Shown: in pieces, positions 1 through 5,302 of the stretch | Position numbering within the stretch: the stretch's first letter is position 1 | Layout of the letters: the number at the start of each line of letters is the position of its first letter | DNA from: an uncultured Bacteroidales bacterium | GTDB taxonomy: Bacteria > Bacteroidota > Bacteroidia > Bacteroidales > Paludibacteraceae | Direction: 5' to 3' | Length of the DNA stretch: 6,298 nucleotides | Assembly (NCBI GenBank): GCA_903912795.1 | Contig: CAIWIS010000666.1 | Coordinates: 1-6,298, forward strand | Position numbers and translations under genes: made by a program | The notes under the pieces: model-generated | Told to the model about the DNA's origin: nothing | Databases searched by the model: none | Seen by the model: only the letters and a program-made list of their open reading frames with translations

Positions 1-1
1 A

Positions 2-292
2 AGAAGTAATTGGACTTATTATTTGTATTTGGTCGAATCAAAGAATGACAAACTCAAAAAAATTAGAGGATTTGAAAATATCAAGAATCCAAAATTCCTT
101 ACAAAATATAATTTAATCGGCAACTACGTTAATTCAGGAACAAATTGGACATGTTTTTATGAAATAAGAAAGGACAGTGTTAGAGATTATAATATCGTGA
201 TTTATGACAATTTGACTGAAAACTCAACTTACAAACAAGAATATAAGAACGCGATAAAAAGAATATTGAATGACAAAAAAACGACCCGCTAA
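2..292 (+). CDS. 3' end of an unrecognised gene (5' truncated by window edge)
   Basis: The frame is open from the first bases of the window to a TAA at 290-292, so this is the C-terminal ~96 residues of a longer protein. A TTG at 23-25 could be read as a start, but the frame continues upstream without a stop, with an aromatic-rich NWTYYLYLVES stretch that looks like the inside of a folded domain. The fragment is rich in Lys, Asn, Tyr and Ile, has two NWT tripeptides about 36 residues apart, and ends in a basic tail (KRILNDKKTTR). No signal peptide, membrane segment or catalytic motif is visible. I do not recognise the family. A resemblance to the C-terminal DUF3883-type domain found in some restriction- or helicase-linked proteins is only a guess. 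The base composition is more AT-rich than recX and the operon downstream, which fits an accessory gene. Confidence 0.6.
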   Translation, partial: RSNWTYYLYLVESKNDKLKKIRGFENIKNPKFLTKYNLIGNYVNSGTNWTCFYEIRKDSVRDYNIVIYDNLTENSTYKQEYKNAIKRILNDKKTTR

Positions 293-483
293 TACGCGCC
301 TAAGCACATTGGCTGGTTGACCCCGACAAGTCGGGGCAAGCAGTGCATTTAGCAGGTGTAAAAATGTACGTGCCTATGACCGTAGCCACAAAGCTCACGA
401 AATATGTTACATAGCCAATTCTGTGAATTTTGAAGTGAAGTGTAATCCTATTTGCAAAGTATTATAAAAGTAATATTGAATGA
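262..483. repeat. 12-bp direct repeat AATATTGAATGA flanking the non-coding stretch
   Basis: AATATTGAATGA occurs exactly at 262-273, inside the 3' end of the first gene, and again at 472-483. Both copies are preceded by a similar A-rich run (ATAAAAAG and ATAAAAGT). The two copies bracket about 200 bp that include the gene's stop codon and the structured repeats. This could be a trace of a duplication or insertion. In AT-rich DNA, chance remains possible. Confidence 0.3.
293..420. repeat. Structured non-coding stretch with inverted and direct repeats
   Basis: Immediately after the stop of the first gene there is no credible ORF but several short symmetric elements. CCCCGAC-AA-GTCGGGG at 321-336 is a perfect 7-bp GC-rich inverted repeat. 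GTGCATTT (343-350) can pair with AAATGTAC (362-369), one pair being G-U. ATTGGCT (308-314) is the complement of AGCCAAT (413-419). TACGCGCCTAAG (293-304) and TACGTGCCTATG (367-378) are a 10/12 direct repeat. Together these suggest a dispersed intergenic repeat element or a folded 3' region of the preceding transcript. The GC-rich hairpin is not followed by a T-run, so it is not a standard intrinsic terminator. That it is a dispersed repeat is inference. Confidence 0.35.
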
Positions 484-497
484 AAGCTTCGGTATGT

Positions 498-518
498 GGT
501 GCAGGTTCTGATTGCACC
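498..518. other. Inverted repeat GGTGCA / TGCACC
   Basis: GGTGCA (498-503) and TGCACC (513-518) form a perfect 6-bp stem with a 9-nt loop. Flanking GCTT (486-489) and AAGC (519-522, after overlap at the edge) could extend it imperfectly. It lies about 50 bp upstream of the recX promoter. It might be a weak terminator for leftover transcription from the first gene or a protein-binding site; neither is shown. The loop contains GGTTC, which resembles a tRNA T-arm, but no other tRNA part is present. Confidence 0.25.
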
Positions 519-544
519 CAAGCTCGCTCATCGTTTGCTTGTTG

Positions 545-578
545 TTGGTTATACATTCAAAATAAATATTTATCTTTG
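545..578 (+). promoter_or_regulatory. Bacteroidota-type promoter for recX
   Basis: TATCTTTG at 571-578 is an exact match to the TAnnTTTG -7 box used by the Bacteroidota primary sigma factor. A TTGG at 545-548, inside a TTGTTGTTGG run, lies 22 bp upstream as a -33 box, and the spacer is AT-rich. Transcription would start near 583-586 and give recX a leader of about 90 nt. It is the only exact TAnnTTTG match I found in the 293-673 intergenic stretch. Confidence 0.6.
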
Positions 579-590
579 CGCTGTTTCTGT

Positions 591-642
591 GTGGGTGCCC
601 ACTTCTATGACAGCTTGTCAGCACACACTGGCGGTGACAAGC
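591..642 (+). promoter_or_regulatory. Two hairpins in the recX leader
   Basis: GTGGGTGCCCAC (591-602) is a short palindrome with a 5-bp stem and only 2 bases in the loop. GCTTGTCA (613-620) and TGACAAGC (635-642) form a perfect 8-bp stem around a 14-nt loop. TGTGTG before the first hairpin could instead pair with CACACA in the loop of the second, so two alternative folds are possible. Both lie between the predicted transcription start and the recX ATG. They may be a leader structure, or the 8-bp inverted repeat may be an operator. No known riboswitch class is recognised, and there is no T-run after the second stem. Confidence 0.35.
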
Positions 643-673
643 AAACTGACTTTAAAAAACCAATTACAAACGT

Positions 674-1132
674 ATGAAAGCATATTCTTTGGATGAGTTA
701 TTGCACAAAGCGGCATCGTATTGCTCAATTTCTGAACATTGCATCTCCGAGGTTGAAATGAAACTGAATGCGTGGGGAGTTGAAACCGGAGAAGCTACAA
801 AAATTATTCAGCATTTAATTGAAGATGATTTTATCAACGAAAAACGCTATTGTATAGCCTTTGTGAAGGATAAATTTCACTTTAATAAATGGGGGAAAAT
901 AAAAATTTCGTATTCGCTAAAGCAAAAAGGAATAGACAATAAACTTATATCAAACGCGTTGAACACTATCGACGAAGGCGAATACGAAGAAATGCTTGCT
1001 GTGCTGCTCAAAGCCAAACTCAAAACAATTAAATGGGAATATGAGTACGAAAAAATGGGGAAACTTTTTAATTTTGCTCAAAGCAGAGGTTTTGAGAGCA
1101 GTATAATTGATAAAACAATCCGCAGGCTATAG
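674..1132 (+). CDS. recX: RecX family regulatory protein
   Basis: The 152-residue product fits the RecX family, whose members bind RecA filaments and restrain RecA recombinase and coprotease activity in the cytoplasm (established for E. coli and other RecX proteins). The protein is all helical and lacks enzyme motifs. The diagnostic core runs from about residue 48 to 87: HLIEDDFINEKRYCIAFV, then a basic stretch with KWGKIKISYSLKQKGI, where the W/G and the SLKQKGI turn are typical. A degenerate N-terminal repeat (residues 6-45) and a C-terminal repeat ending GFESSIIDKTIRRL complete the usual three helical units. E. coli RecX has 166 residues, so length is normal. The ATG at 674 follows an A-rich stretch without a Shine-Dalgarno motif, as is usual in this phylum. 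The gene is monocistronic in the window, with its own promoter at 545-578. It ends 6 bp from the convergent uup stop. RecA is not in the window. Confidence 0.9.
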   Translation: MKAYSLDELLHKAASYCSISEHCISEVEMKLNAWGVETGEATKIIQHLIEDDFINEKRYCIAFVKDKFHFNKWGKIKISYSLKQKGIDNKLISNALNTIDEGEYEEMLAVLLKAKLKTIKWEYEYEKMGKLFNFAQSRGFESSIIDKTIRRL

Positions 1133-1138
1133 TTCTTG

Positions 1139-3031
1139 TTACATTAATTCACTTAGTTCCAACCAACGCATTGTTTTTTCATCAATTAGTTCATTTAGTT
1201 CACCGTGGCGGATTGATGCGCTCAAAATTTGATCATTTGTCAATTCTCCCGATGCAAGCCGATTTTCAATATCGGCTTTTTCTTTTTCCAATTCAGGAAT
1301 TTCTAACTCCAACGCTTCAAACTCCTTTTGTTCTTTGTACGAAAGTTTTTGTTTCTGATTACCTTTTCTATCATCTGTTGTCTGTTGTCTGTCGTCTGTC
1401 GTCCGCTGTCCGTTGTCTTTTTTCTGTCGTCTGTTGTCTGCTGTCTGTTGTCTTTCATCTTCGAATTCCCTATAATCCGTATAATTCCCAGGGAAATCTT
1501 TGAGCTCAGCATTGCCATTAAAAACCAACAAATGATCTACTACTTTATCCATAAAATAACGGTCGTGGCTTACTACAATTACACAGCCTTTGAACGACTG
1601 CAAGTAATCTTCCAGAATATTGAGTGTTACAATATCAAGGTCGTTAGTAGGCTCATCGAGCACCAAAAAGTTTGGATTGCGCATAAGTACAGTACACAAG
1701 TGCAAGCGGCGTTTTTCACCACCACTAAGTTTATACACATAATTATACTGCGTTTCGGGCGAAAATAAAAAATGTTGTAAAAACTGTGATGCCGACATTT
1801 TTTTACCATTACCTAAATTTACTTCCTCGGCTATATCGCGCACTACATCAATCACTTTCATTTGTTCGTCGAATGCCAAACCATCCTGACTATAGTATCC
1901 AAAAACTACTGTTTCGCCAATATCAAACGAACCACTATCGGGTTTTACTTCGCCCAAAAGCATTTTAAGATACGTGGATTTTCCGGTTCCATTTTTACCC
2001 ACAATTCCCATTTTTTCGTAACGGGCAAAGTTGTAATAATAATTATCGAGAATTTTTAAATCACCATAAGATTTGGAAACGTATTTAGCCTCAAAAATTT
2101 TTGAACCCAAATAACTTGCTTTTACATCGAGCTGTACTTTGTCGTTGTTGCGGCGTTGTTTGGCGCGTTCTTCAATTTCGTAAAAACTTTCCTGTCGCGC
2201 TTTAGCTTTATGTGCACGTGCCTGAGGTTGCCTGCGCATCCATTCGAGTTCAGTTTTATACAAATTGATGGTTCGTTCACTTTCCGAATTCCAGTTTTCG
2301 ATGCGTTCTTGTCGTTTTTCTAAATAATAACTGTAATTCCCACTGTATTGAAATAATCCTTGATGATCTATTTCGATAATATTAGTACATACACGGTCCA
2401 AAAAGTAACGGTCGTGCGTAACCATCAAGAGCGACATGGTGGAGCGTTTCAAAAAATCTTCGAGCCATTCTACCATTTCGAGATCTAAATGGTTGGTAGG
2501 CTCATCCAAAATCAGTAAATCGGGTTCGCTAATCAATACATTTGCCAAAGCAACGCGTTTGAGCTGTCCGCCCGAAAGTTCACCAATTTGCTGTTCGAAG
2601 TTGGTAATTTTCAGCTTGCCCAGAATTTGTTTTATGCGTGTTTCGTAATCCCACGCTTTGTGCAAATCCATGCGGTTGATAATATCAGCTAATTTACTAT
2701 GGTCATTACTAAGCATACAGTGCTCATATTCAGCAATGGTGCGTACCACCTCATTGTCTGTTCGGAGGCAAGCATCAATAACAGACAAGTTTTTCGGGAA
2801 ATCAGGACTTTGTTCCAAATAGCCAACCCGTAAATCCCTTCGAAAAGATATTATTCCCGAATCATAATCTTCGATTCCGGCAATAATATTCAGCAAAGTG
2901 GTTTTACCCGTACCATTTTTGGCAATGAGTGCTACTCGTTGATTATCAGATATTCCAAAAGATATATCCTCGAAAAGCAATAAATCGCCAAACGATTTAG
3001 TAAGATGTTCTATTTGCAGGTAACTTATCAT
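1139..3031 (-). CDS. uup: ABC-F ATPase, Uup type, with a repeat-encoded linker
   Basis: This 630-residue protein has two fused ABC ATPase domains and no membrane segments, the ABC-F layout. Domain 1 has Walker A AKNGTGKT (37-44), signature LSGGQ (152-156), Walker B LLILDEPTNHLD (172-183, catalytic Glu177) and switch His206. A charged linker with ELEWMRRQPQARAHKAKARQ (261-280) leads to domain 2, with Walker A GKNGTGKS (345-352), LSGGE (435-439), FLVLDEPTNDLD (455-466, Glu460) and His489. The C-terminal ~70 residues (KLSYKEQKEFEALELEIPEL onward) form the coiled coil that marks Uup and is linked in E. coli Uup to DNA binding. E. coli Uup is about 635 residues long. Family members act on ribosomes, and uup affects transposon excision. 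Residues 527-552 are a polar Gln/Thr/Asp/Arg stretch with a 7-residue period, encoded by a 7-bp tandem repeat (1376-1452). The start overlaps the phosphatase stop (ATGA, 3028-3031), suggesting translational coupling. Confidence 0.9.
   Translation of the reverse strand: MISYLQIEHLTKSFGDLLLFEDISFGISDNQRVALIAKNGTGKTTLLNIIAGIEDYDSGIISFRRDLRVGYLEQSPDFPKNLSVIDACLRTDNEVVRTIAEYEHCMLSNDHSKLADIINRMDLHKAWDYETRIKQILGKLKITNFEQQIGELSGGQLKRVALANVLISEPDLLILDEPTNHLDLEMVEWLEDFLKRSTMSLLMVTHDRYFLDRVCTNIIEIDHQGLFQYSGNYSYYLEKRQERIENWNSESERTINLYKTELEWMRRQPQARAHKAKARQESFYEIEERAKQRRNNDKVQLDVKASYLGSKIFEAKYVSKSYGDLKILDNYYYNFARYEKMGIVGKNGTGKSTYLKMLLGEVKPDSGSFDIGETVVFGYYSQDGLAFDEQMKVIDVVRDIAEEVNLGNGKKMSASQFLQHFLFSPETQYNYVYKLSGGEKRRLHLCTVLMRNPNFLVLDEPTNDLDIVTLNILEDYLQSFKGCVIVVSHDRYFMDKVVDHLLVFNGNAELKDFPGNYTDYREFEDERQQTADNRRQKKDNGQRTTDDRQQTTDDRKGNQKQKLSYKEQKEFEALELEIPELEKEKADIENRLASGELTNDQILSASIRHGELNELIDEKTMRWLELSELM
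1376..1452 (-). repeat. 11-copy 7-bp tandem repeat inside uup
   Basis: On the coding strand this is eleven consecutive heptamers of consensus GACRRCA (on the plus strand TGTTGTC, TGTCGTC, TGCTGTC and so on). The fifth and sixth units in plus order are CGCTGTC and CGTTGTC, and the seventh is degenerate (TTTTTTC), adding a six-base homopolymer at 1418-1423. Seven is not a multiple of three, so the frame cycles and three units give seven codons. The result is a 7-residue peptide period (RQQTADN, RRQKKDN, GQRTTDD, RQQTTDD). All three coding-strand frames are open through the array. Unit purity suggests recent slippage expansion. Confidence 0.9.
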
Positions 3032-3501
3032 TTTTTTCTAACTTGGGTAATGAGATTTTCGCAGGCATCTTCCAGTAAATCAATTACATATTCAAAGCCA
3101 CGTTCACCACCATAATAGGGGTCGGGGATATGTGTAGCCTGATGTTTGGTACAATAATCTGTCATACGTACAATCTTGTTCATTTCGTCAACAGAATTAG
3201 CCTTTTCACGCAAATCATCGTAATTAGCATCATCCATTGCTACAATTAAATCAAAGGTTTCATAATCCTCGCGTGTAACTCTTCGTGAACGACTTTCGAG
3301 CGTGTAACCACGTTTTGTAGCATGCATTCGCATTCGGCTATCAGCAAACTCGCCAGCATGATAACCATGTGTTCCAGCCGAATCAACAACAAAGTCGTGT
3401 TCACGATGTTCGCGCTTCAATATATGTAGAAATACGCCTTCGGCCATTGGCGAGCGACAGATATTTCCCATACAAACGAAAAGGATGGATTTTGGAGACA
3501 T
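3028..3501 (-). CDS. Low-molecular-weight protein tyrosine phosphatase
   Basis: The 157-residue product matches the LMW-PTP family (also related to arsenate reductases). The P-loop CMGNICRS spans residues 10-17: Cys10 is the nucleophile, Arg16 binds phosphate, and Ser17 follows in the usual C-X5-R-S pattern. The second acid loop PDPYYGG (126-132) supplies the general acid Asp127, and its tandem tyrosines are typical of true phosphatases. The SAGTHGYHAG (41-50) and DSRM segments are also conserved. Enzymes of this family remove phosphate from tyrosine residues, in bacteria often from kinases controlling exopolysaccharide export, but no polysaccharide genes are visible here and the substrate cannot be named. 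The start ATG at 3499-3501 fits the family N-terminus (KSILFVCMGN). An 8-bp repeat array begins 6 bp upstream of it, with no Shine-Dalgarno motif. The stop overlaps the uup start by 4 bp. Confidence 0.92.
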   Translation of the reverse strand: MSPKSILFVCMGNICRSPMAEGVFLHILKREHREHDFVVDSAGTHGYHAGEFADSRMRMHATKRGYTLESRSRRVTREDYETFDLIVAMDDANYDDLREKANSVDEMNKIVRMTDYCTKHQATHIPDPYYGGERGFEYVIDLLEDACENLITQVRKK

Positions 3502-3507
3502 TTATTT

Positions 3508-3555
3508 GATGTGATGATTTGATAATGTGATGATGAGATGATGAGATAATGTGAT
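3508..3555. repeat. 6-copy 8-bp tandem repeat just upstream of the phosphatase start
   Basis: On the plus strand the units are GATGTGAT, GATTTGAT, AATGTGAT, GATGAGAT, GATGAGAT, AATGTGAT (consensus RATGWGAT), with a decayed seventh copy (AATTTTAG). On the coding strand of the phosphatase the array occupies roughly -7 to -54 from the ATG, exactly where the ribosome-binding region and any near promoter would be. Copy-number change would alter spacing in 8-bp steps but not the protein. Confidence 0.85.
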
Positions 3556-3561
3556 AATTTT

Positions 3562-3576
3562 AGTTCTTTTAGAACT
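3562..3576. other. Short hairpin AGTTCT-TTT-AGAACT
   Basis: This is a perfect 6-bp inverted repeat with a 3-nt loop, followed on the plus strand by CTTTTT. It looks like a small intrinsic terminator on the plus strand, but no plus-strand gene lies before it. On the minus strand, where the genes are, it is followed by AAAATT rather than a T-run. It may be a residual structure in the leader of the phosphatase transcript. Function unknown. Confidence 0.3.
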
Positions 3577-3606
3577 CTTTTTAATTTCACGGTATTTGAA
3601 GCAACG

Positions 3607-3684
3607 CTCACTCCCTCTCTTTCTTAAAAGTCCCTCTCTCTTTGGAGAGGGATTTAGGGTGAGGTCGAGAGGGTTGGGGAGAGG
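3607..3684. repeat. C/T-G/A palindromic repeat (REP-like) after pfkA
   Basis: The core is TCCCTCTC (3631-3638) pairing with GAGAGGGA (3645-3652), an 8-bp stem with a 6-nt loop. Outside it CCCTCTC (3613-3619) can pair with GAGAGGG (3667-3673), and CTCAC (3607-3611) with GTGAG (3659-3663). The element begins 1 bp after the pfkA stop in the direction of transcription. On the minus strand the core stem is followed by CTTTTAAG, so it could act as a weak terminator or 3' stabilising structure for the upstream operon. From memory, similar CCCTCTC/GAGAGGG elements are common between genes in Bacteroidota genomes; this cannot be tested here. Confidence 0.6.
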
Positions 3685-3685
3685 T

Positions 3686-4669
3686 TTATATCGACAGAAT
3701 TTGTAAAACTCCCAACAAATTCTGATTAACCGGTTTATCGTCTTTTATGGCTTTGGTAAATGGCACATGCACTATTTCATTATTCACGATACCAATCATT
3801 ATACTGCGTTGTTCGTCGAGCAATGCATCGATAGCAGCCACACCCATGCGACTGGCAATAATGCGGTCGTAAGCCGACGGTGAACCTCCGCGCTGAATGT
3901 GTCCTAATATGGTTACACGCACATCGTACTCAGGATGTTCTTTGTGCATACGCTCGGCTAAACCATTGGCGCCACCCGTAATTTCGCTTTCGGCAACGAG
4001 CACAATACTACTGTTTTTCGATTTACGGAAACCATTACCAATAAGTTGTTCTAATTGGTCAACTTCAGTTTTATGTTCGGGTATAATGGCCGCTTCTGCT
4101 CCTGATGCAATAGCACTATTCAGAGCCAAAAAACCTGCATCGCGCCCCATTACTTCGATAAAAAACAAGCGCTCGTGCGACGAAGCTGTATCACGAATTT
4201 TATCCACCGCTTCTACAATCGTATTCATGGCTGTATCGTAACCAATGGTTGCATCAGTGCCATACAAATCATTGTCAATAGTTCCCGGAAGTCCAATGAT
4301 GGGTACGTTGAATTCCTGAGCAAAAATGCGTGCTCCCGTAAAAGTTCCATCGCCGCCAATCACCACCAACGCATCAATTTCTTCTTTTCTCATGTTTTCG
4401 TACGCCTGCTTACGTCCTTCTACTGTACGAAATTCCTGACAACGAGCACTTTTCAAAATAGTGCCACCCTGCTGAATAATATTACTTACGTTTTGTGTCT
4501 GAAATTCTACAATTTCGCCTGTTATTAACCCCTTATATCCTCTGTAAATTGCTTTAACTCGTATGCCATTAAATATGGCAGCACGTGTTACCGAGCGAAT
4601 GGCAGCATTCATGCCCGGTGCGTCACCCCCCGAAGTTAGTAACCCAATACATTTAATTCCGTATTCCAT
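3686..4669 (-). CDS. pfkA: ATP-dependent 6-phosphofructokinase
   Basis: PfkA phosphorylates fructose 6-phosphate to fructose 1,6-bisphosphate with ATP, the committed step of glycolysis, as a cytoplasmic tetramer. The 327 residues match the usual ~320 of the bacterial group. Nucleotide-binding motifs are LLTSGGDAPGMNAAIR (10-25) and GGDGTFTGA (105-113). The catalytic loop PGTIDND (128-134) carries the base Asp132, equivalent to E. coli Asp127. Gly108 and Gly129 (E. coli Gly104 and Gly124) indicate ATP rather than pyrophosphate as donor. Arg167, MGRDAG (174-179) and GHIQRGGSPSAYDR (256-269) form the sugar-phosphate and subunit-interface sites. The ATG at 4667-4669 is chosen because the conserved first strand (IKCIGLLTSGGD) begins five residues later. 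It starts 18 bp after the wbqC stop, so it is probably read from the same transcript, although a separate promoter inside wbqC cannot be excluded. A palindromic repeat follows the stop. Confidence 0.95.
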   Translation of the reverse strand: MEYGIKCIGLLTSGGDAPGMNAAIRSVTRAAIFNGIRVKAIYRGYKGLITGEIVEFQTQNVSNIIQQGGTILKSARCQEFRTVEGRKQAYENMRKEEIDALVVIGGDGTFTGARIFAQEFNVPIIGLPGTIDNDLYGTDATIGYDTAMNTIVEAVDKIRDTASSHERLFFIEVMGRDAGFLALNSAIASGAEAAIIPEHKTEVDQLEQLIGNGFRKSKNSSIVLVAESEITGGANGLAERMHKEHPEYDVRVTILGHIQRGGSPSAYDRIIASRMGVAAIDALLDEQRSIMIGIVNNEIVHVPFTKAIKDDKPVNQNLLGVLQILSI

Positions 4670-4687
4670 TTCAGTATAATTTTGTTT

Positions 4688-5302
4688 TTAACTAATACCC
4701 AATAATAATTGACTTTCGGGTCCCATGTTAAACAGCAAATCGATGCAGCTTAAATTGGAGCTAAATCCGAATTTTTGTTCAAATACCTGATAATAAGGCT
4801 TCGAATGTTGAAGTGATTCTTTCTTAGGATGTATCAGATTGCGGTAATCAGTTCTGTTTTCATATTGAGATAAATAACCATCAGTTAGTGTAATATCTTT
4901 CTCAATTTCAAATAATTCCATCATTTTTTGTTGAATTTCAAAATTAAAATCCCACAAAAAACTCCATTTTTTTTCGTAAAACGGACGTAAATCATCGCTG
5001 TAATATTCAAAAAAAGCACTCGAATTGTATGCCGACTCAATAGCACGCCAATGGTTGGCTTGCCAATTGTCGTGTTCCGAAATTCGTATATCACGTATCA
5101 ACATCTTTCCTGTTTTTTCGACAGGAACACTCAAGTCGATTACACCATTGGCACTGAGTATTTTACAACGATTCCGATAACTTTGTTTTTCGTAATATTC
5201 GTATTGTTCTACAATAACTTCCGAAGCATTATTTAGCACAAAATAATAATCAACAGGCGCTAAATAAGCTGTAGATATAAGAACGCTTTTATCTTTCAGC
5301 AT
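4688..5302 (-). CDS. WbqC-like family protein
   Basis: The 204-residue product resembles the WbqC-like family (named after an O-antigen cluster gene), whose biochemical role is not settled. Family-like segments are the N-terminal STAYLAPVDYYFVL (10-23), YRNRCKILSANG (42-53) followed by LSVPV, the highly typical HWRAIESAYNSSAFFEYY (84-101), and a C-terminal YQVFEQKFGF ... LSCIDLLFNMGPES (171-197). No signal peptide or membrane helix is seen, so it is probably cytoplasmic. The start is set at the ATG 5300-5302 (MLKDKSVLIST): an upstream ATG would add 36 residues read out of frame over lepB and unlike the family N-terminus. With this start the gene overlaps the lepB end by 14 bp. In Bacteroidota, wbqC-like genes commonly sit next to lepB, which supports the assignment but does not explain the link. 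Involvement in surface polysaccharide synthesis is only suggested by the family name. Confidence 0.85.
   Translation of the reverse strand: MLKDKSVLISTAYLAPVDYYFVLNNASEVIVEQYEYYEKQSYRNRCKILSANGVIDLSVPVEKTGKMLIRDIRISEHDNWQANHWRAIESAYNSSAFFEYYSDDLRPFYEKKWSFLWDFNFEIQQKMMELFEIEKDITLTDGYLSQYENRTDYRNLIHPKKESLQHSKPYYQVFEQKFGFSSNLSCIDLLFNMGPESQLLLGIS

Noticed and set aside
293..420. Integron attC site after the first gene
   Set aside because: The consensus ends RYYYAAC and GTTRRRY are not found in the required arrangement, and no integrase gene is present in the window.
498..518. tRNA T-arm-like hairpin containing GGTTC
   Set aside because: Stem length and loop do not fit a T-arm, and no acceptor stem, D-arm or anticodon arm surrounds it.
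480..696. Two overlapping plus-strand ORFs of 65-66 codons upstream of recX
   Set aside because: They run through the promoter box and the leader hairpins, their Cys/Ala/Leu-rich translations look like random reading of non-coding DNA, and neither has a plausible start context.
1376..1452. CRISPR-like array
   Set aside because: Units are 7 bp, contiguous and without spacers, and lie in a coding region. This is a simple tandem repeat.
1171..1768. Plus-strand and alternative minus-strand ORFs over the uup 3' part
   Set aside because: They are shadows of uup, kept open partly because the 7-bp repeat has no stop in these frames. The minus-strand one matters only as the frame reached after loss of one repeat unit.
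3562..3576. Intrinsic terminator with T-run on the plus strand
   Set aside because: No gene is transcribed toward it on the plus strand, and on the gene-bearing strand the T-run is missing.
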